This document shows, piece after piece, positions 49,422 through 61,432 of a stretch of DNA of 64,000 bases (position 1 is its first letter; each line of letters starts with the position of its first letter). The stretch comes from Hansfordia pulvinata. Its lineage: Eukaryota > Ascomycota > Sordariomycetes > Xylariales. A model generated the notes under the pieces. That model was given only the letters and a program-made list of their open reading frames with translations, did not search any database and had not been told where the DNA came from. A program made the translations under genes and the position numbers. Where the stretch lies: NCBI GenBank assembly GCA_006538405.1, contig BJKQ01000010.1, forward strand, positions 248,001 through 312,000, read 5' to 3'.

Positions 49422-51501
49422 TCACAGCTCCTTGTACCCCTCGGCGCGGCACATGCGGCCGTCCTTGGCGACGGTGTAGGCCTCGCTGCCGACGCCGATC
49501 TTGACGTACAGCTGGCTGAGAGGGTCGTGGCGACGCTTGATGTCGAGGAGGCGCGGGTAGTTGACGCCGAAGAAGGTCTGCTGCCAGTCGGGCTGCTGGA
49601 AGTCAGCCTCGTTGATGTAGGCTCCCGACCCGGGCGTGGCGGCCTCGACGACGGGCTGGACCTGGCGGGTGATGCGGTCCTGCTCGGCGACCATGTCGCC
49701 GAAGGGGGCCTGGAAGCTCCAGGGCAGGGTGATGGAGCCCTGGACGATGGCGTCGCGCCACTGGGGCAGGACGGCGTTCTGGGCCCCCTTGCCAAAGGCG
49801 GAGACGTCGGTGCCGACGCCGATGAAGGTGACGCCCATCTCGGCCAGGGAGCGGGCGGTGGGGCCGAAGGTCGGCAGGGCGGAGCGCGGGATCAGGCGGC
49901 CGCCGAACAGGGTGGTGCCGACCTGGATGTTGCCGGCGGGGGCAGGGCCCCAGTAGTGGTCGTAGTGCTCGTGGTAGCTGGGGAAGTCTGTCAGATTAGG
50001 CTTGAACTCGACGCCGAGCTTGTCGAGAGAGGCGGCCAAGGGCGCGAGGATCTGCTGAGCCTCGGCGTGGGTCTTGCCGTAGGCCGTCATGGCGGGCACC
50101 TGTAGAAATGTGCTGGAGAAGTAGTAGATGATCATGACGCCCGAGTCGACAATGGCGGGCAGGTGAGCGTGGAAGGCGTCGATGATGTCGTAGATCTGGT
50201 CCTTGGCGGCGCCCTTGGCCGGGGTGACGGCGAACTTGGCGCCCGAGACACGGGCGTCCGGGTGGGCGCGCAGGGTGACGGAGAGGACGACGCCGAAGGA
50301 GCCGCTGCCGGCGCCGCTGAGGGCCCAGTAGAGGTCGGCATTGTGGTCGCGCGTGGCCGTCAGGACCTCGCCCTTGGGGTGGCGACCTGGAAGGCCAGCG
50401 TGTTGTCGGCGGACAGGCCGAACTTTGTGCTGAGCGCCGAGTGGCCGCCGCCCTGGGTGTAGCCGCCGGCGAGCCCGACTGAGGGGCACTCGCCGGTGAC
50501 GACGACGAGGCCGGCCTTCTTGGTGGCGGCGAGGGCCTCGAAGCCCTGGACGCCGGCGCCGATGCGCAGGGCCTTGCCGGCGTAGTGGGCGTCTTGCCAG
50601 TCGACGACGGCGGTCTCCTTCAGGTGGTGCGTCCAGATGGCGAGGGCGCCGGCGCCGGTGGAGCGGCCGTGGTAGTCGTGGCCCGTGTTGCGGATGACGA
50701 CGCGGATGTTGCGGCGCTCGGCGAAGCGCAGGGCGGCCTGGGCATGCTCGGGCGACGCGATGGCGACCGAGTACGCGACGTAGTTGCCCAGGACGCAGGG
50801 GCGGTCACGCGCAGTGAAGGGGTCGCAGCTGGCGTTGGCGAAGAGCGGCGCCATGACGGACGAGCTCGAGTCCATGCTGAAGTTCCCATGGTGTCAGCCG
50901 TGTGTGCTCTACAATGTGCTGCTACTGCAACTTGAAAAGGAAGGGAAGGGGGATGCCGTTGCCAGCACCCAAGCCATGTGTGATACAGCGGAAAGCAGGT
51001 AGACAGCAATGCAGCATGTAGTAGGGTTCCACCAGCTCTGCGTTGACGATGCCCACAATAGGGGAGGGAGTATAGCCTCTCGGTCCCACGCAACGCAGAG
51101 CTCAGGTGGTGTCGCAGGGTAAAAAAGGCAGGTAGGTGGTTTTGGCAGCACAGTAGCTGAACTATATGACCTGGGTAGGTAACTAGAAGAACTTACTGGA
51201 TGGTGGAATCAAGCCATTGGTCCTGCAGAGCCTTGCATTGCTTGGCGTCGTAGGCGGCGCCGTGGCAGGGCGAGCCCAGGGGGACGGTAGCGACGAGCTT
51301 GCCGCCGACGGTCTGGTTGAAGGCCTGCCATTCGGCGGTGGAGGGCCAGCAGGCGTCGCCGGGGAGGCACTTGCAGTTGTCGTGGGCGGGCGACGGCGAC
51401 GAGGGCGGCGTAGGCGGCAGGGTGGCGCCGGCCCAGGCGGTGGACGTCAGCAGGCTGCCGGCCGCTGCCAAGAGGAGCACGGGGCTCAGGATGGACTGCA
51501 T
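49422..51501 (-). CDS. Secreted FAD-linked oxidase (PCMH/BBE type, isoamyl alcohol oxidase-like)
   Basis: Exon 1 is 51501-51197, the intron 51196-50877 (GTAAGT...TTCAG, 320 nt, with a CTGAC branch-like site) and exon 2 50876-49422; the junction reads DSTIHMDSSSS. The product is about 586 aa. Residues 1-25 are a signal peptide with core VLLLAAAGSLL. A Cys-rich N-terminal segment (CKCLPGDACWPS) precedes the FAD-binding PCMH domain, which has RNTGHDYHGRSTGAG, GECPSVGLAGGYTQGGGHS and LYWALSGAGSGSFGVV. The His of GHDY and the Cys of GECPS sit where berberine-bridge-type enzymes attach FAD at two points. The C-terminal BBE part is NYPRLLDIKRRHDPLSQLYV. Architecture resembles fungal isoamyl alcohol oxidases; the substrate is not determinable. 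The frame breaks once at the G4 run 50376-50379 (minus-strand C4), one base short, between AFQVATP and KGEVLTATRDH. Confidence 0.9.
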
Positions 51502-51698
51502 CCTGGCGGCTTCTGCTTCTGCTTCTGCTGCTTAGGTCTGCTGCTGCTTCTGCTGCTGAATGGGGGTACGGCGGCAGAGGGGCAGAGGGGCAGAAAGACG
51601 GCAGAGAGGAGGCGGGGGAGGGAGGGAGGGTTTGGAGGGGCGGTGATGCGTTGTTGGCGCGGAAGAAGAAAGCAGGGCGAAAGGTGAGGCAGGCGCGC

Positions 51699-51754
51699 GG
51701 CACGAGGCACGAGGCACGAGGCACGAGGCACGAGGCACGAGGCACGAGGCACGG
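51699..51754. repeat. 7-bp minisatellite (GGCACGA)8
   Basis: Eight perfect tandem copies of GGCACGA, about 200 bp upstream of the FAD oxidase start and therefore in its promoter or leader. Confidence 0.9.
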
Positions 51755-53836
51755 GATGCGAATGGGAAGGCGCGGGATGGGGGACGGGATGATCTTCTAC
51801 TCGTACGAGCACCGCACCTGCTGCATCTCGCAGCTTGTTCCCGGCTGCAAGTTCCGTCCGTTTCTTTCTATCCTAGCGGGCCCCCCAATTATTACTCGTA
51901 CCTACCTACCTACCTTACGCATCGCGACTTCCGATCCACGAGGGGGGATTTAGGTACGAGGAGGCAGGCACGATAGAATAGTACGAGTATTCACGGAATG
52001 CAGAGCCGATGCGGATACTCGTAAACATCAACCATTGGATGCAGAAATCTCGTGCCTTTTAGGTAAGGCAAGTACTTGCATATATCCGTAGTACAGTACG
52101 AGTAAGGGGGTGGCAAAAGGGGGGCGACGACTAGGTGAGCGCTCCCGTCTGCGTCTGGCCAGACCAATTCACCAATTCTCTCTGTTTACGAGTATTATTA
52201 CCCGTACTCCGTACTTGTTCAGATAACCACTATCCAGACGCAGCAGAGAGAGCAAAACAACATGAGAAGGACACACAGCCGCAGAGAGAGAAAACAACTC
52301 CATGACTCGAAGACCCGGTCTCCCTGGCCTGGCCGCCGCCGCCGCCGCCGCCGCCGCCGCTGGGCAAATTGCGCCGTGATCGGCCCCGCGACTTGCCCCA
52401 GTGGTCCGTAGCCAGATGCGCGGGCCCGGGCTTGTGCAAGAATTATGCGACATTTCTGGGGTTTCGTTTCTGCTACGGAACTCGCCGTAATTTCACCACC
52501 AACATTCCCCCGGCTCGGCTGGGGCGTACGAGTACTCCGTATGGGGCTCCGCCGCGCCTGGCAGGGATCCGTCAGGGGTTCAACCCGAGAGGTGCCCGAT
52601 GAAGTGGTGGTGGCTACGGAGTATCCCTATTGGTACTCGTAGTCGGTTCTCCATGGATGGATGCTTGCCTCGTCTGGGCTCAGCTGTGTTCGGCATGACC
52701 CCGCCCACGCCCACGCCCACGCGCCGTGTGAGTACGAGTATACATACGGGTATCGTCCTCGGACGAGTGTGTTGCTCCGGGAAGATCACCGGCAACGGTT
52801 ATTTGTCATGAATCATGAGATGAGGAGAGCCAGTGTCGTTCTTCATTCTTATACTCGCAGCAAGGTCAACATCAAATCAAACGAAGCAAGACACCAATAG
52901 GCTCCTGAAAATCCATCATCACCTGACCACGAGCCTCGCAGAGCACCTGCTCTTGTATCGTACACAGCGCGCAACAACACGAGATTCTGTACTCGTACTC
53001 GGGGCCTTCAACAGCAGCGTCCCTTTCTTCCGCGCCGCGCGCGTCCTAAGCTACACGGAACTACTCGTAACTACTGCGCAGCTAGACAGTCTGCGGCGTC
53101 GCCGACTACCGAAGTCTTGGTTTCGGCTGCAGCAGGGCTATTCCCTACATGCATGCGCATCGTCGAGGACTCGCGCGACTTCTTGTTAGACGGAACCTTC
53201 TCCCGGGCTGCAGCTCGCTCAGCCCAAGAGACGCGACGAGGCGCAAGTTTCTTCTTCTTTGTTTTCCTCCTCCTTCTTCTGCATCACCAACGTCTGTCTC
53301 TTTCAAGGCTTCACTGGCGTGACTGGCTTCTCCCCCCACGCGCTAGCTGCTAGCCACCAAGTTGCTGTCTAGCCCGTGTCTAGCCCTGACTCGCCTTCCG
53401 GATGCCGTTAAGACTTGAGAGCTGGGCCGAGACACGACCAACTAACTATCTGTGGGAACTAGCAGAGTCTGCAGCCAGCTTGATGCGGGTTTTTTTCTTC
53501 TTTATTTTCTAGCGTACCGAACGAAAAGGTACTCTAGTGACAAGGCAGCCACAGGGGAGGGAGTGACAGAATGGCAAAACGAAACATCATGATGAATGAT
53601 CGTACCAGCAGAACGGGAAAGTGGAAAAGGTGCAGCACCGAACCAGCACTGACATACGAGCACACGAGCAGGCCGTCCCGGCGTCGAGATGGAGCAGGCT
53701 CTCTCCGTAATGAGGTGTGTTCCTGCAGCTGCAGCACAAACCCACCTCAAGTTGGAGGAGATCCTTCGGCCGAGGTTACTGGAAAAATCATGCCTGGCGC
53801 CCATTGATCGCGTCACGAGTGGCCCCCAAAAGAGAA

Positions 53837-53934
53837 AGAGAGCAGAGAGAGCAGAGAGAGCAGAGAGAGAGAGAGCAGAGAGAGCAGAGAGAGCAGAGAG
53901 AGCAGAGAGAGCAGAGAGAGCAGAGAGAGCAGAG
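53837..53934. repeat. 9-bp purine minisatellite (GAGAGCAGA)n
   Basis: About ten copies of a unit close to GAGAGCAGA, with one pure GA expansion in the middle. The plus strand is almost entirely purine except for the regularly spaced C. Confidence 0.9.
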
Positions 53935-55845
53935 AAAAAGCAACTTCTTCACGGCTTTGCAGCCGACGGACTAACGACCGACAGACCTAGCTTACGAGTA
54001 GTATGATAGACCACCACGGTTAGCCCTCGTGATCCGTACACACCCAAGCAGGCACGAGTTGCCTCCTCTCGATACCGACTTTCGCTCCTGGCTGCCTTCT
54101 GCAGCTCGAGATGCAGATGCAACACCAGGTTGCCATGGTCTGTCTCATGTCGCTCCCTCCCTCTTTCCCTTTCCCCACGCACAACCGGCGAGCTGGGAGA
54201 GCCAACGGCCCCTATCTCTGTGGCCCGTGCAATGCAAGAAAGCCCTGCGAGTGTCGGAGTTGGCCGTCCCATCCCGGTCCAAAAACCTGCAACCCGCCGA
54301 ATCCCCTGCGAGCAGAGCACGCATCCTGTCTCATTTCACCATCACTCGCGCGCATGTCGGCGCCCCCCAAGGCCAGCAGCCATGCCGGCCAGTGAGCCAG
54401 CCCGGGGCGGGAGTAGCCGGGAGGGAGTGAGATGCTTACTAGTTAGTTGCTCACAGTACGGACTGATGAGTACGAGTACTGGCGCAGGCTGATGAACGCG
54501 CGGGATACGAGTATACATGTTTATTAGACATGCTTTCTCATGTCTCAGCTCATCAGCTCTACGGAGGTGCTTTCATGTCACAGGACCCTCCAGGATTCAT
54601 GTCTTATTAAAATATCCTGTGAGCTTCTGCTGGCGGCGTTCGTTGAGATCCAGGCTGAAGGGCCCCCCTCTCCCACATCCCGGCGCACTCTTGAGGCTAC
54701 GGAGTACTCGTACGAGCACGCGTACAAGGGCGCCCGACGTCTGTGCGGGAAAGATGGCACTGGTTTGGCGAGCCTAAAAAGTCGGGTTCCAAGTTATTAG
54801 CAGGCGTGGCAGGCCATGGCAAAATAAAGTATTTTGGGGCCCCCCATCACATCACCCGCTCTTCTGCAACGGCGGCGCCATCGGTACTCAGTGCCGACAG
54901 GCGCGACAGCGACAGCGCGGCGCGCAGCAGCAGGCCATGATTTGTCAAGGAGGCGAGAGGACCCGGATCGGAGGTACCAGGCCTTTCTACTGTCCAACTT
55001 AGTACTCGCGCTACGAGGACATGTGGATAACGCAGTGGGGGGGAGAGGGGGCACACACACTCACCAGCATGATGTGCCGGGAGACGCTAGACACACAGAC
55101 GATGGGTCTCTTCCTCCTGCCTCTATCCCCAAAGCGAAAAGGTCTGCGTCTGCGTCTGCGTCTGCATCTGCGTTTGCTCTTCCAGACCGCGCGGGCCAGA
55201 ATTCGTTACCAGTACTCCCGTAGACGAGAGGGGCAGGGAGGGGAGGGGGCGCGGCACGGGAATCTACGCAGAATCCGGTCACGGTATCGGCCCTGTCCAA
55301 GGCCGCCACGACGTCGGGCTCGGTAAGGGCATACTACTCGTGGAGGAGCACGAGGCAGGGGGAGGCGAGACAAGAGGCGAGACATTAAAGACGCAGGCGG
55401 GCGCGGTCGTGTAGAGTTGCCATGGGGCCGCCATCAGTCAAGAGAGAAGAGAAAGGGAGGGGGCGTGTCTCTCTGTGCGGGGGAAAGGAAGAGAGAGAGA
55501 GAGAGAGAGAACCGCCTGCCAGAAGGGTACTCGTATGAGTATAGTGATATTCGGGTAGCAAACAGGAAAGGATGAACGGACGAGATGCGTGATTGTGACA
55601 ATGGCAAGGCTCTTCCTCCTTCCCGTCCCGTGCCGCCCTCACCCTCCATCATCTATCTGCGAGCAGCATCTGCGAGTGTCCATCTCTCTGCAACCATTGC
55701 CCGTCTGCGAAGGATCCGGGCCTTTTGCGTCAGATCGCCGGCCCTACGGAAGTACTCGTAGCCCGCACGTCTTCTTCTTCTCCGTACATACGATAATTCT
55801 CTCTGGCCGCCTGGTCTCTCTGCAGGCGGCCAGGGATCCCGCTCC

Positions 55846-55860
55846 GGGGGGGGGGGGGGG
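55846..55860. repeat. Poly-G tract (G15)
   Basis: Fifteen consecutive G residues in intergenic DNA. Confidence 0.9.
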
Positions 55861-56491
55861 TGGGAGCTGCCACTGCGCGACGATCGCACTGTCGGCACAT
55901 GAGCAACGATGGATGGGCTCTCCCGGGCAGGCTCGGCAGGGTTGTTCTTGTGCGTGGTGGTCGTTGTCGTTCTCCAACTGCAATTCCATATCCCCCCATA
56001 CTCCGTACTCGAACGCCATCCTTCTACGAGTGAGTATACGGATACTGATGAGTCTGGTGGCCAGTCATAATCATACCCCCCTCCCCCCCTCCTTCACCCC
56101 TGCTGCTGTCCTCGCAACGCCCGCCAGCCTGGAAAAGTCCCTCGAACGCACTCGGCAAGGTACGGATACTCGCTCGCTCGCAGACTGTAGTAGTCGGTGG
56201 CCATGCGTGCGTGCTACTCGTACGTAGGTACCGAGCACGATAGACGGGCCCCTAAAATAGCGTTCATCGCTCGCTGCATTGGCACTGGGACGCCACGCTT
56301 TGCTCGAACAGGAGAGGGCAACATCGGCTTCACCAACCATTAATAAGTTAGCACGACATTCTGTTCTGTGACCATGTCACCTAGTGTGTGCTGTGCAGGG
56401 GGAGAGCGAAATTTAGAGAGAGACACAGAGAGAGAGAGAGAGAAAGATGAATGACGAGGCGGATGACCCGCTTGAGCCTTATCCACACACC

Positions 56492-56505
56492 TACGAGTAC
56501 TCGTA
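56492..56505. promoter_or_regulatory. Perfect 14-bp palindrome TACGAGTACTCGTA
   Basis: The second copy of the palindrome found at 13034-13047, about 620 bp upstream of the rhodopsin-like gene. Flanks differ between the two copies, so it is not simply a duplicated segment. Confidence 0.4.
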
Positions 56506-57002
56506 CATGTCCAGCTGCAACGGTGCCAGATGCCTACCGTATCCGTTACTCGTGCTTCCATGCTCCCCACGGACGGGATCTACGTACTCGTAGTAGTACT
56601 TCATGGTCGTCCGTCGTCGTCGTCGTCGATGGGCAGGGGTGGGGTTATCCGGTTGCTGTAAGTGGGTGGCGTCGATGGCGCCGACGCTGGCGTCTCCCAT
56701 CACTCATCACTTGCTTACACTCTCTCTTTCTCTCTCTGTGGAGAGAAGAAGAAGAAGAAGAGCCTGCTCGGCTCGGCTCTGCTGTACTCTAGTTACTCCA
56801 TACTCGTACCTCTCGTCACTCTCTCCCTCTCTTAATAAAGCAAAGCCCTGCCTCGCCACCTGGGGTGCGGCCGTGTTCCGTGTCCTGGAGGGGTTGTCTC
56901 GTCGCGTGTTGCTGTCGAAGAAAGTGAGAGACAGAGAGAGTGTGTGTGTGATAGAGAGAGCTAGAGAGCGGTGTACGCTGCGTTTCTCTCCCCTCTGTCC
57001 GT

Positions 57003-57037
57003 CCACACACACACACACACACATCACACACACACAT
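57003..57037. repeat. (CA)n microsatellite in a 5' leader
   Basis: An interrupted CA-dinucleotide run about 90 bp before the ATG at 57124, followed by CAA repeats. It probably lies in the 5' UTR of the rhodopsin-like gene. Confidence 0.85.
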
Positions 57038-57123
57038 ACCTACACACATACCCGCAAACGAGAACAACAACAACAACAACACACACCAAAGACTCGGAAG
57101 ACGACGCCACCGCCGCCGCCGCC

Positions 57124-58941
57124 ATGGCTTGGGCGTACAACACGGCCGACGACACGCCGACCAAGGCGCCCATGGTCGTCGGCGTGACGCTGGCCTTCCT
57201 CCTCCTGTCCTCCGCCGTGCTGTCCCTGCGCCTCTACGTCCGAGTGCGCATGCTTAGGGCTGTCGGACCCGGTGCGCTCAGACCCCCTCCCCGATCTCTA
57301 TTTTCTTGTCAACCCTCAACCGTCTTCTTGCCTTCCTGCGTGACTAATAAAGAGGCTAACCTGGAGGGAATCGTGTAATGCAGACGACTGGGCCATTATA
57401 TTCTCGTGGATGGGCGTCGCCGTCTACAGCATCGGAACTATAATACGTACGTGTTTTACGAGTCCACCTTTTTTCTTCTTCTTCTTCTTCTTCTTACTCT
57501 TCTTCACCTGGCGCCATTGTTCTTTGAGCCACGACTTTTATACTACACAACCCAGACAAAGGCCTTTTGGGACTGACACGCTCGGCAGAGACGAAATGGG
57601 GCCTCGGGCTGCAGAGCCTGGATGACCTACCCAAGGAGAATGCGCCGACCTTTTCAGTGGTGAGTGCGGACCGGACTTTTGCCGTCGCCCTCCTCGGAGA
57701 AAGAAGAAAGACAAAAAAAAAAAAAAGACTCGAGCTGACCCGGGACACGCCCAACCGCGCGCAGGTGCAATTCGTGGGGCGCCTTTCTACGTGGTGGGCC
57801 TGTACGGCTTCAAGATGAGCCTGCTGCTGTCGTACCTGCGCTTCGTGCCGTCGTCGTACCGCGTGGCGACGCTGACTATCATGGCGTTGTGCACCATGGC
57901 TCACATAGCCTTTGTGTGCCTGTTCATCTTTCCATGCCAACCGGTGCGTTCTTTTCGTCTCTCTCTCTCTGTCTCGTCTCTATATACCTAGGTATATATA
58001 TCGATGAAAATCATGGTATATTGACTGACTGTCTTGGGGGATTCCTACAGATCAGAAAAGGCTGGGACCCGTCAGTGACGGAGGGCCAGTGCATCGACCA
58101 GGTGGCGTTCTACCTGAGCTTCTCGTCGCTGACGATCCTGTTCGACGTGGTGGTGATGACGCTGCCGTTCCCGGTGCTGCTGCAGTCGCGGATCCAGCGG
58201 CGCAAGAAGCTGGTGCTGCTGGGCCTGTTCGCGCTCGGCGTCTTCGTCACCGTCATCCAGATCCTGCGCATCCAGACCATCCGCAGCCTGACCAACCCGC
58301 TCGACTCCATGTATCCCATCACCTGGTCCATCGTCGAGAGCAACACCGCCATCGTCATCATCTGCGTCCCCACCCTCGCGCCCCTCGTCAAGTACTTCTC
58401 CGACAAGGCCTCGCGGTCCGGGACCAGCGGCAACGGGGCCGGCGGCGGCGCGCACGGCTACGGCTACGGCTACGGGAGCTCGAGCCGGGGAGGAGGAGCA
58501 GGAGGGGGGGGCGCCAGCAGGGCCGCCACCGCCGCCACGCGGGCGTCCATCAGGGCGTCGAGGTACGCCATGCAGCGCATGTCGGGCATGCGGCCGCTGG
58601 ACAGCGGCACCGACGTCGGGCTGGAGACGGCGCTGGACGAGCTGGAGAGGGGCCACGACGGCGGCTACTACGGCGGCGGCGGCCGGGAGAGCAAGATGAT
58701 GAAGCACCACCACACGACGACGACGACGACAACAACAACAACAAGGGCGGCAGCCACCACGTCGCCGGCGCCCGCGGGCATCGTCAAGACGACCAACGTC
58801 GTCGTCACGCGGCAGCACCGCAGCAGCACCGACGACCTGGCCAAGCCCGACCCGTTCGACAGCGGGAGCCTCAGCAGCAGCAGCAACAGCAGCGGCGGCG
58901 ACGAGGACGGCCATGACGACACGCCGGGCTTGGCGAGGTAG
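57124..58941 (+). CDS. Rhodopsin-like seven-helix integral membrane protein (SAT4/PTH11-type fold)
   Basis: Exons are 57124-57271, 57384-57446, 57556-57659, 57765-57943 and 58051-58941; introns are 105-112 nt with GTGCGC, GTACGT, GTGAGT and GTGCGT donors. The product is about 461 aa. The start GCCGCCATGGCT has a strong Kozak context. Successive hydrophobic helices include MVVGVTLAFLLLSSAVLSL, DDWAIIFSWMGVAVYSIG, VVGLYGFKMSLLLSYLRF, LTIMALCTMAHIAFVCLFIF, FYLSFSSLTILFDVVVMTLP, LVLLGLFALGVFVTVIQIL and a final one through IVESNTAIVIICVPTLAPLV. This, with RLYVRVRML and the DDW motif, is the pattern of the fungal rhodopsin-domain family. No CFEM domain precedes it. The cytosolic tail is low-complexity (Gly/Tyr, poly-Thr, poly-Ser). 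One frame break, one base short, lies at the G4 run 57776-57779 just after the exon 4 acceptor; one extra G gives FVGAPFYVVGLYG. The ligand and role are unknown. Confidence 0.85.
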
Positions 58942-60795
58942 TGTTGGGCTGGTATGTGCACATACTTGGGCGCGGATTGATACCCAGAATAATGAAGTTA
59001 ACAAAAAGAAATACAACGACAATATAATCACACGACTCCTTTTCTTCTCCTTCTTCTTTTCTCCTCCTTCTCCGTCTTTATGCTCACCTAACCTCCCTAA
59101 ACGCTTCTATCCCGTCTGCAAATGGCCCTCGGAAAGAGCCACCTGGACCGCCACTCGACGCCATGACGATCATCTTACCTAACGGAGCACCTACATGTCG
59201 AAACTACAGGTCGAACCTTTGCCCACCCCAGGACGGCAATGCCATGTGGTGTGTGCCCCGCAGGTCCTGCAGCAACACCCGAGCCCACTACTGACGAGTA
59301 TGAGTACGAGTACTTACTCGTCTGCTGACGAACAGGGGGGGGGGGGGGTTGGAATATGGGACGTCGTCAGCCCTGACCCCGCCCTGCGATGAGTGAGTGC
59401 CGATAGGGCGGGACCGGGGAGGAAAGCGGACTTGACATGGGGGTTATAACAGTTCCTCTTGGAGTATTGGCTTGGCGGGCGGGTATGTCCCATGTCGAAA
59501 GGAGAAGGGACATGGAAGGAGAAGAAGAAGAAGAAGAAGAAGAAGCGGAAGAAGCGCAATGTCCGCACTGCTTTACCGGGGTTGGGGAACAGTGGAGGGG
59601 GGGACCCTGGCTCGGGTCTGCGGAAGGGGAGGAGAGGAACAAGGTGACGACCTCAGCACATCGCCGTCGCCAGCCACCGCCCGCCCACCGCGGCTCGAGT
59701 CGAGTCGTCGGTCCCGAGACAGCATTGTCGTTCTTCTCCAGAAGGGGTGGCCTCCGCTGTCGTCCGGCATCACCTAAGGACGCCTCACGAGCGCACTCGG
59801 AGTGGGCACGTGTATGAGGCCCTGTGGTGTGGATTCGATGCCATCCCTGGTCTGGATATCTGGATACCTATGCATCTCCATTACGCAGGACGGAGATGGA
59901 GCAAACAATCAATTAATTAGTCAATCAATCAATCAAAGTACCTGCGTGTCTGCTGTGTCGCGTGCTGCCGCCCCGACGACGCGACGGAAAAGACGCGTCC
60001 GCCCGCCGCAGTTCGAGTGCCCCTACCTTAGGTAAGGTAAGTACCCCTACCTAAACTGATACCTCATCCATCCCGCGCCCGTTGGGCGGAGCCACAGCGG
60101 AGGACCGTCCGCCTTACGGTGGCTACTCCGTTAACACTCGTACTCGTGCATAGATCCATGGATGACGGTTCTGGTCCGTGTGGTGTTTTGTTTGCGCGCG
60201 TCTCCGCCTCCGTCTCCGCCACCGTTGGACGGCGATACTTCCCTTGTCTCTCGTCATTTCGGCCTCCCCCCGGCTGTCAAACCCACATCTTCATCGATAC
60301 CGGACATTGCGCGCGCAGGGGTTTTGGGCTGTCGGGCACGTGGCGGGCGACTGCGTCCACTGCTCGGACCAGTTGCCAGTGTCGGCGGTTTCTGACTAAA
60401 AACTGTTGGGATCGACTGGAGGCGGGACGGATGTCTTCGCTCGTTTCTTGGGTCAGTAGATTGGGCATGGAGTTGTTGCTGCGGGTGATGCCCGAGATGA
60501 CAGTCGACGTCACTCCCTTGAGGTAGGTAATTCCACACTCTTCATTTCTCAGGCGACAGACCTTGTTTCCCATCCATCATGTCGCGGGCATCATCTCGTG
60601 GTTTCGCGCGAGAGGTGAAGGAGGAAAGAAGAGACTTGCGCAACGGCCCCAGTCAACTGTGACAACGAAACTTGGCAAGATATAGGTACCTTACACCGTC
60701 ATCTCTTGCTATCCACATGCAGTCAAGAACCGGCTTCCATCCTTTATTATAGTCCACGCAGCAGCCCATACTTACCTGTACCTATAGGTGAGGAA
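58942..60795. other. Intergenic between convergent genes, no supported CDS
   Basis: Contains a G14 tract, a (GAA)n run at about 59521-59550, one TACGAGTA octamer at 59305, and GGTAAGGTAAGTACC-type strings near 60030. ORFs here are short and without recognisable domains. Confidence 0.5.
59335..59348. repeat. Poly-G tract (G14)
   Basis: Fourteen consecutive G residues in intergenic DNA, 30 bp from a TACGAGTA octamer. Confidence 0.9.
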
Positions 60796-61399
60796 TCAGC
60801 ACTCACGCCCCTCCCTCCCGAACCGCAGCTCTTCCGGGTGCACGTCGGCGCGGCCCTCCCACTCCTCCCAGAACGGCAGCGCCGCCTTGAGCCGCTCGTA
60901 CCACGCCGCCAGCTCCCTCAGCTGCCCCGTGCCCTCCTCCTCCTCCTCTTCTCCCTCCTCCCGGCCGCCGAAGATGTCCCACCCCCAAGCCACCTCAAAG
61001 TACCGCCGCGCGCTCGCGAGGTTGAAGTCCACGAGCCCCGGCCCGGGCGTCCCCGGCGTCAGCCACAGCGCCGCCGACGCCTCCGCTCCTCCTCTTGTCC
61101 CCTTTGTGTCCGTGTCCGTGTCCTCCGTGCCCGCCGAGCCCGTCCCCGTCGGAGGAGGAAAGCAGCGGTCCTGAAGGCGCGCCAGCCCCCGCGCCACGCC
61201 CGCCTTGGCCTCGAGCGCCGCCTCCCGGCTGCGCTGCTCCGCCCTCAGCCCCTGCGACGCCGCGACGGCCGGGCTCGCGTGCTTCATGTAGTACATGGCG
61301 TCGAGCGCCGCCAGGTCGAGCGCGCGCACACGGTCGTCCGCCGCCGCCGCGTCCAGGGGCCGCAGGGAGCGGGAGGGCCAGAGGAGGGGGGGAAGCGCG

Positions 61400-61432
<33 letters not shown>

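Larger units (their letters stand above)
51502..57123. other. Gene-poor stretch, densest TACTCGTA cluster
   Basis: No supported gene in 5.6 kb. It contains 22 copies of TACTCGTA/TACGAGTA between 51798 and 56808, a G15 tract, a 7-bp tandem array, a 9-bp purine array, (CT/GA)n runs near 55490-55510 and 56415-56445, (GCC)n near 52330-52360 and a (CA)n run just upstream of the next gene. It lies between divergent promoters, so it includes both 5' regions. Confidence 0.5.

Noticed and set aside
58072..59031. 319-codon minus-strand ORF antisense to the rhodopsin-like gene
   Set aside because: Shadow of the Gly/Ser/Thr-rich plus-strand tail, with no domain of its own.
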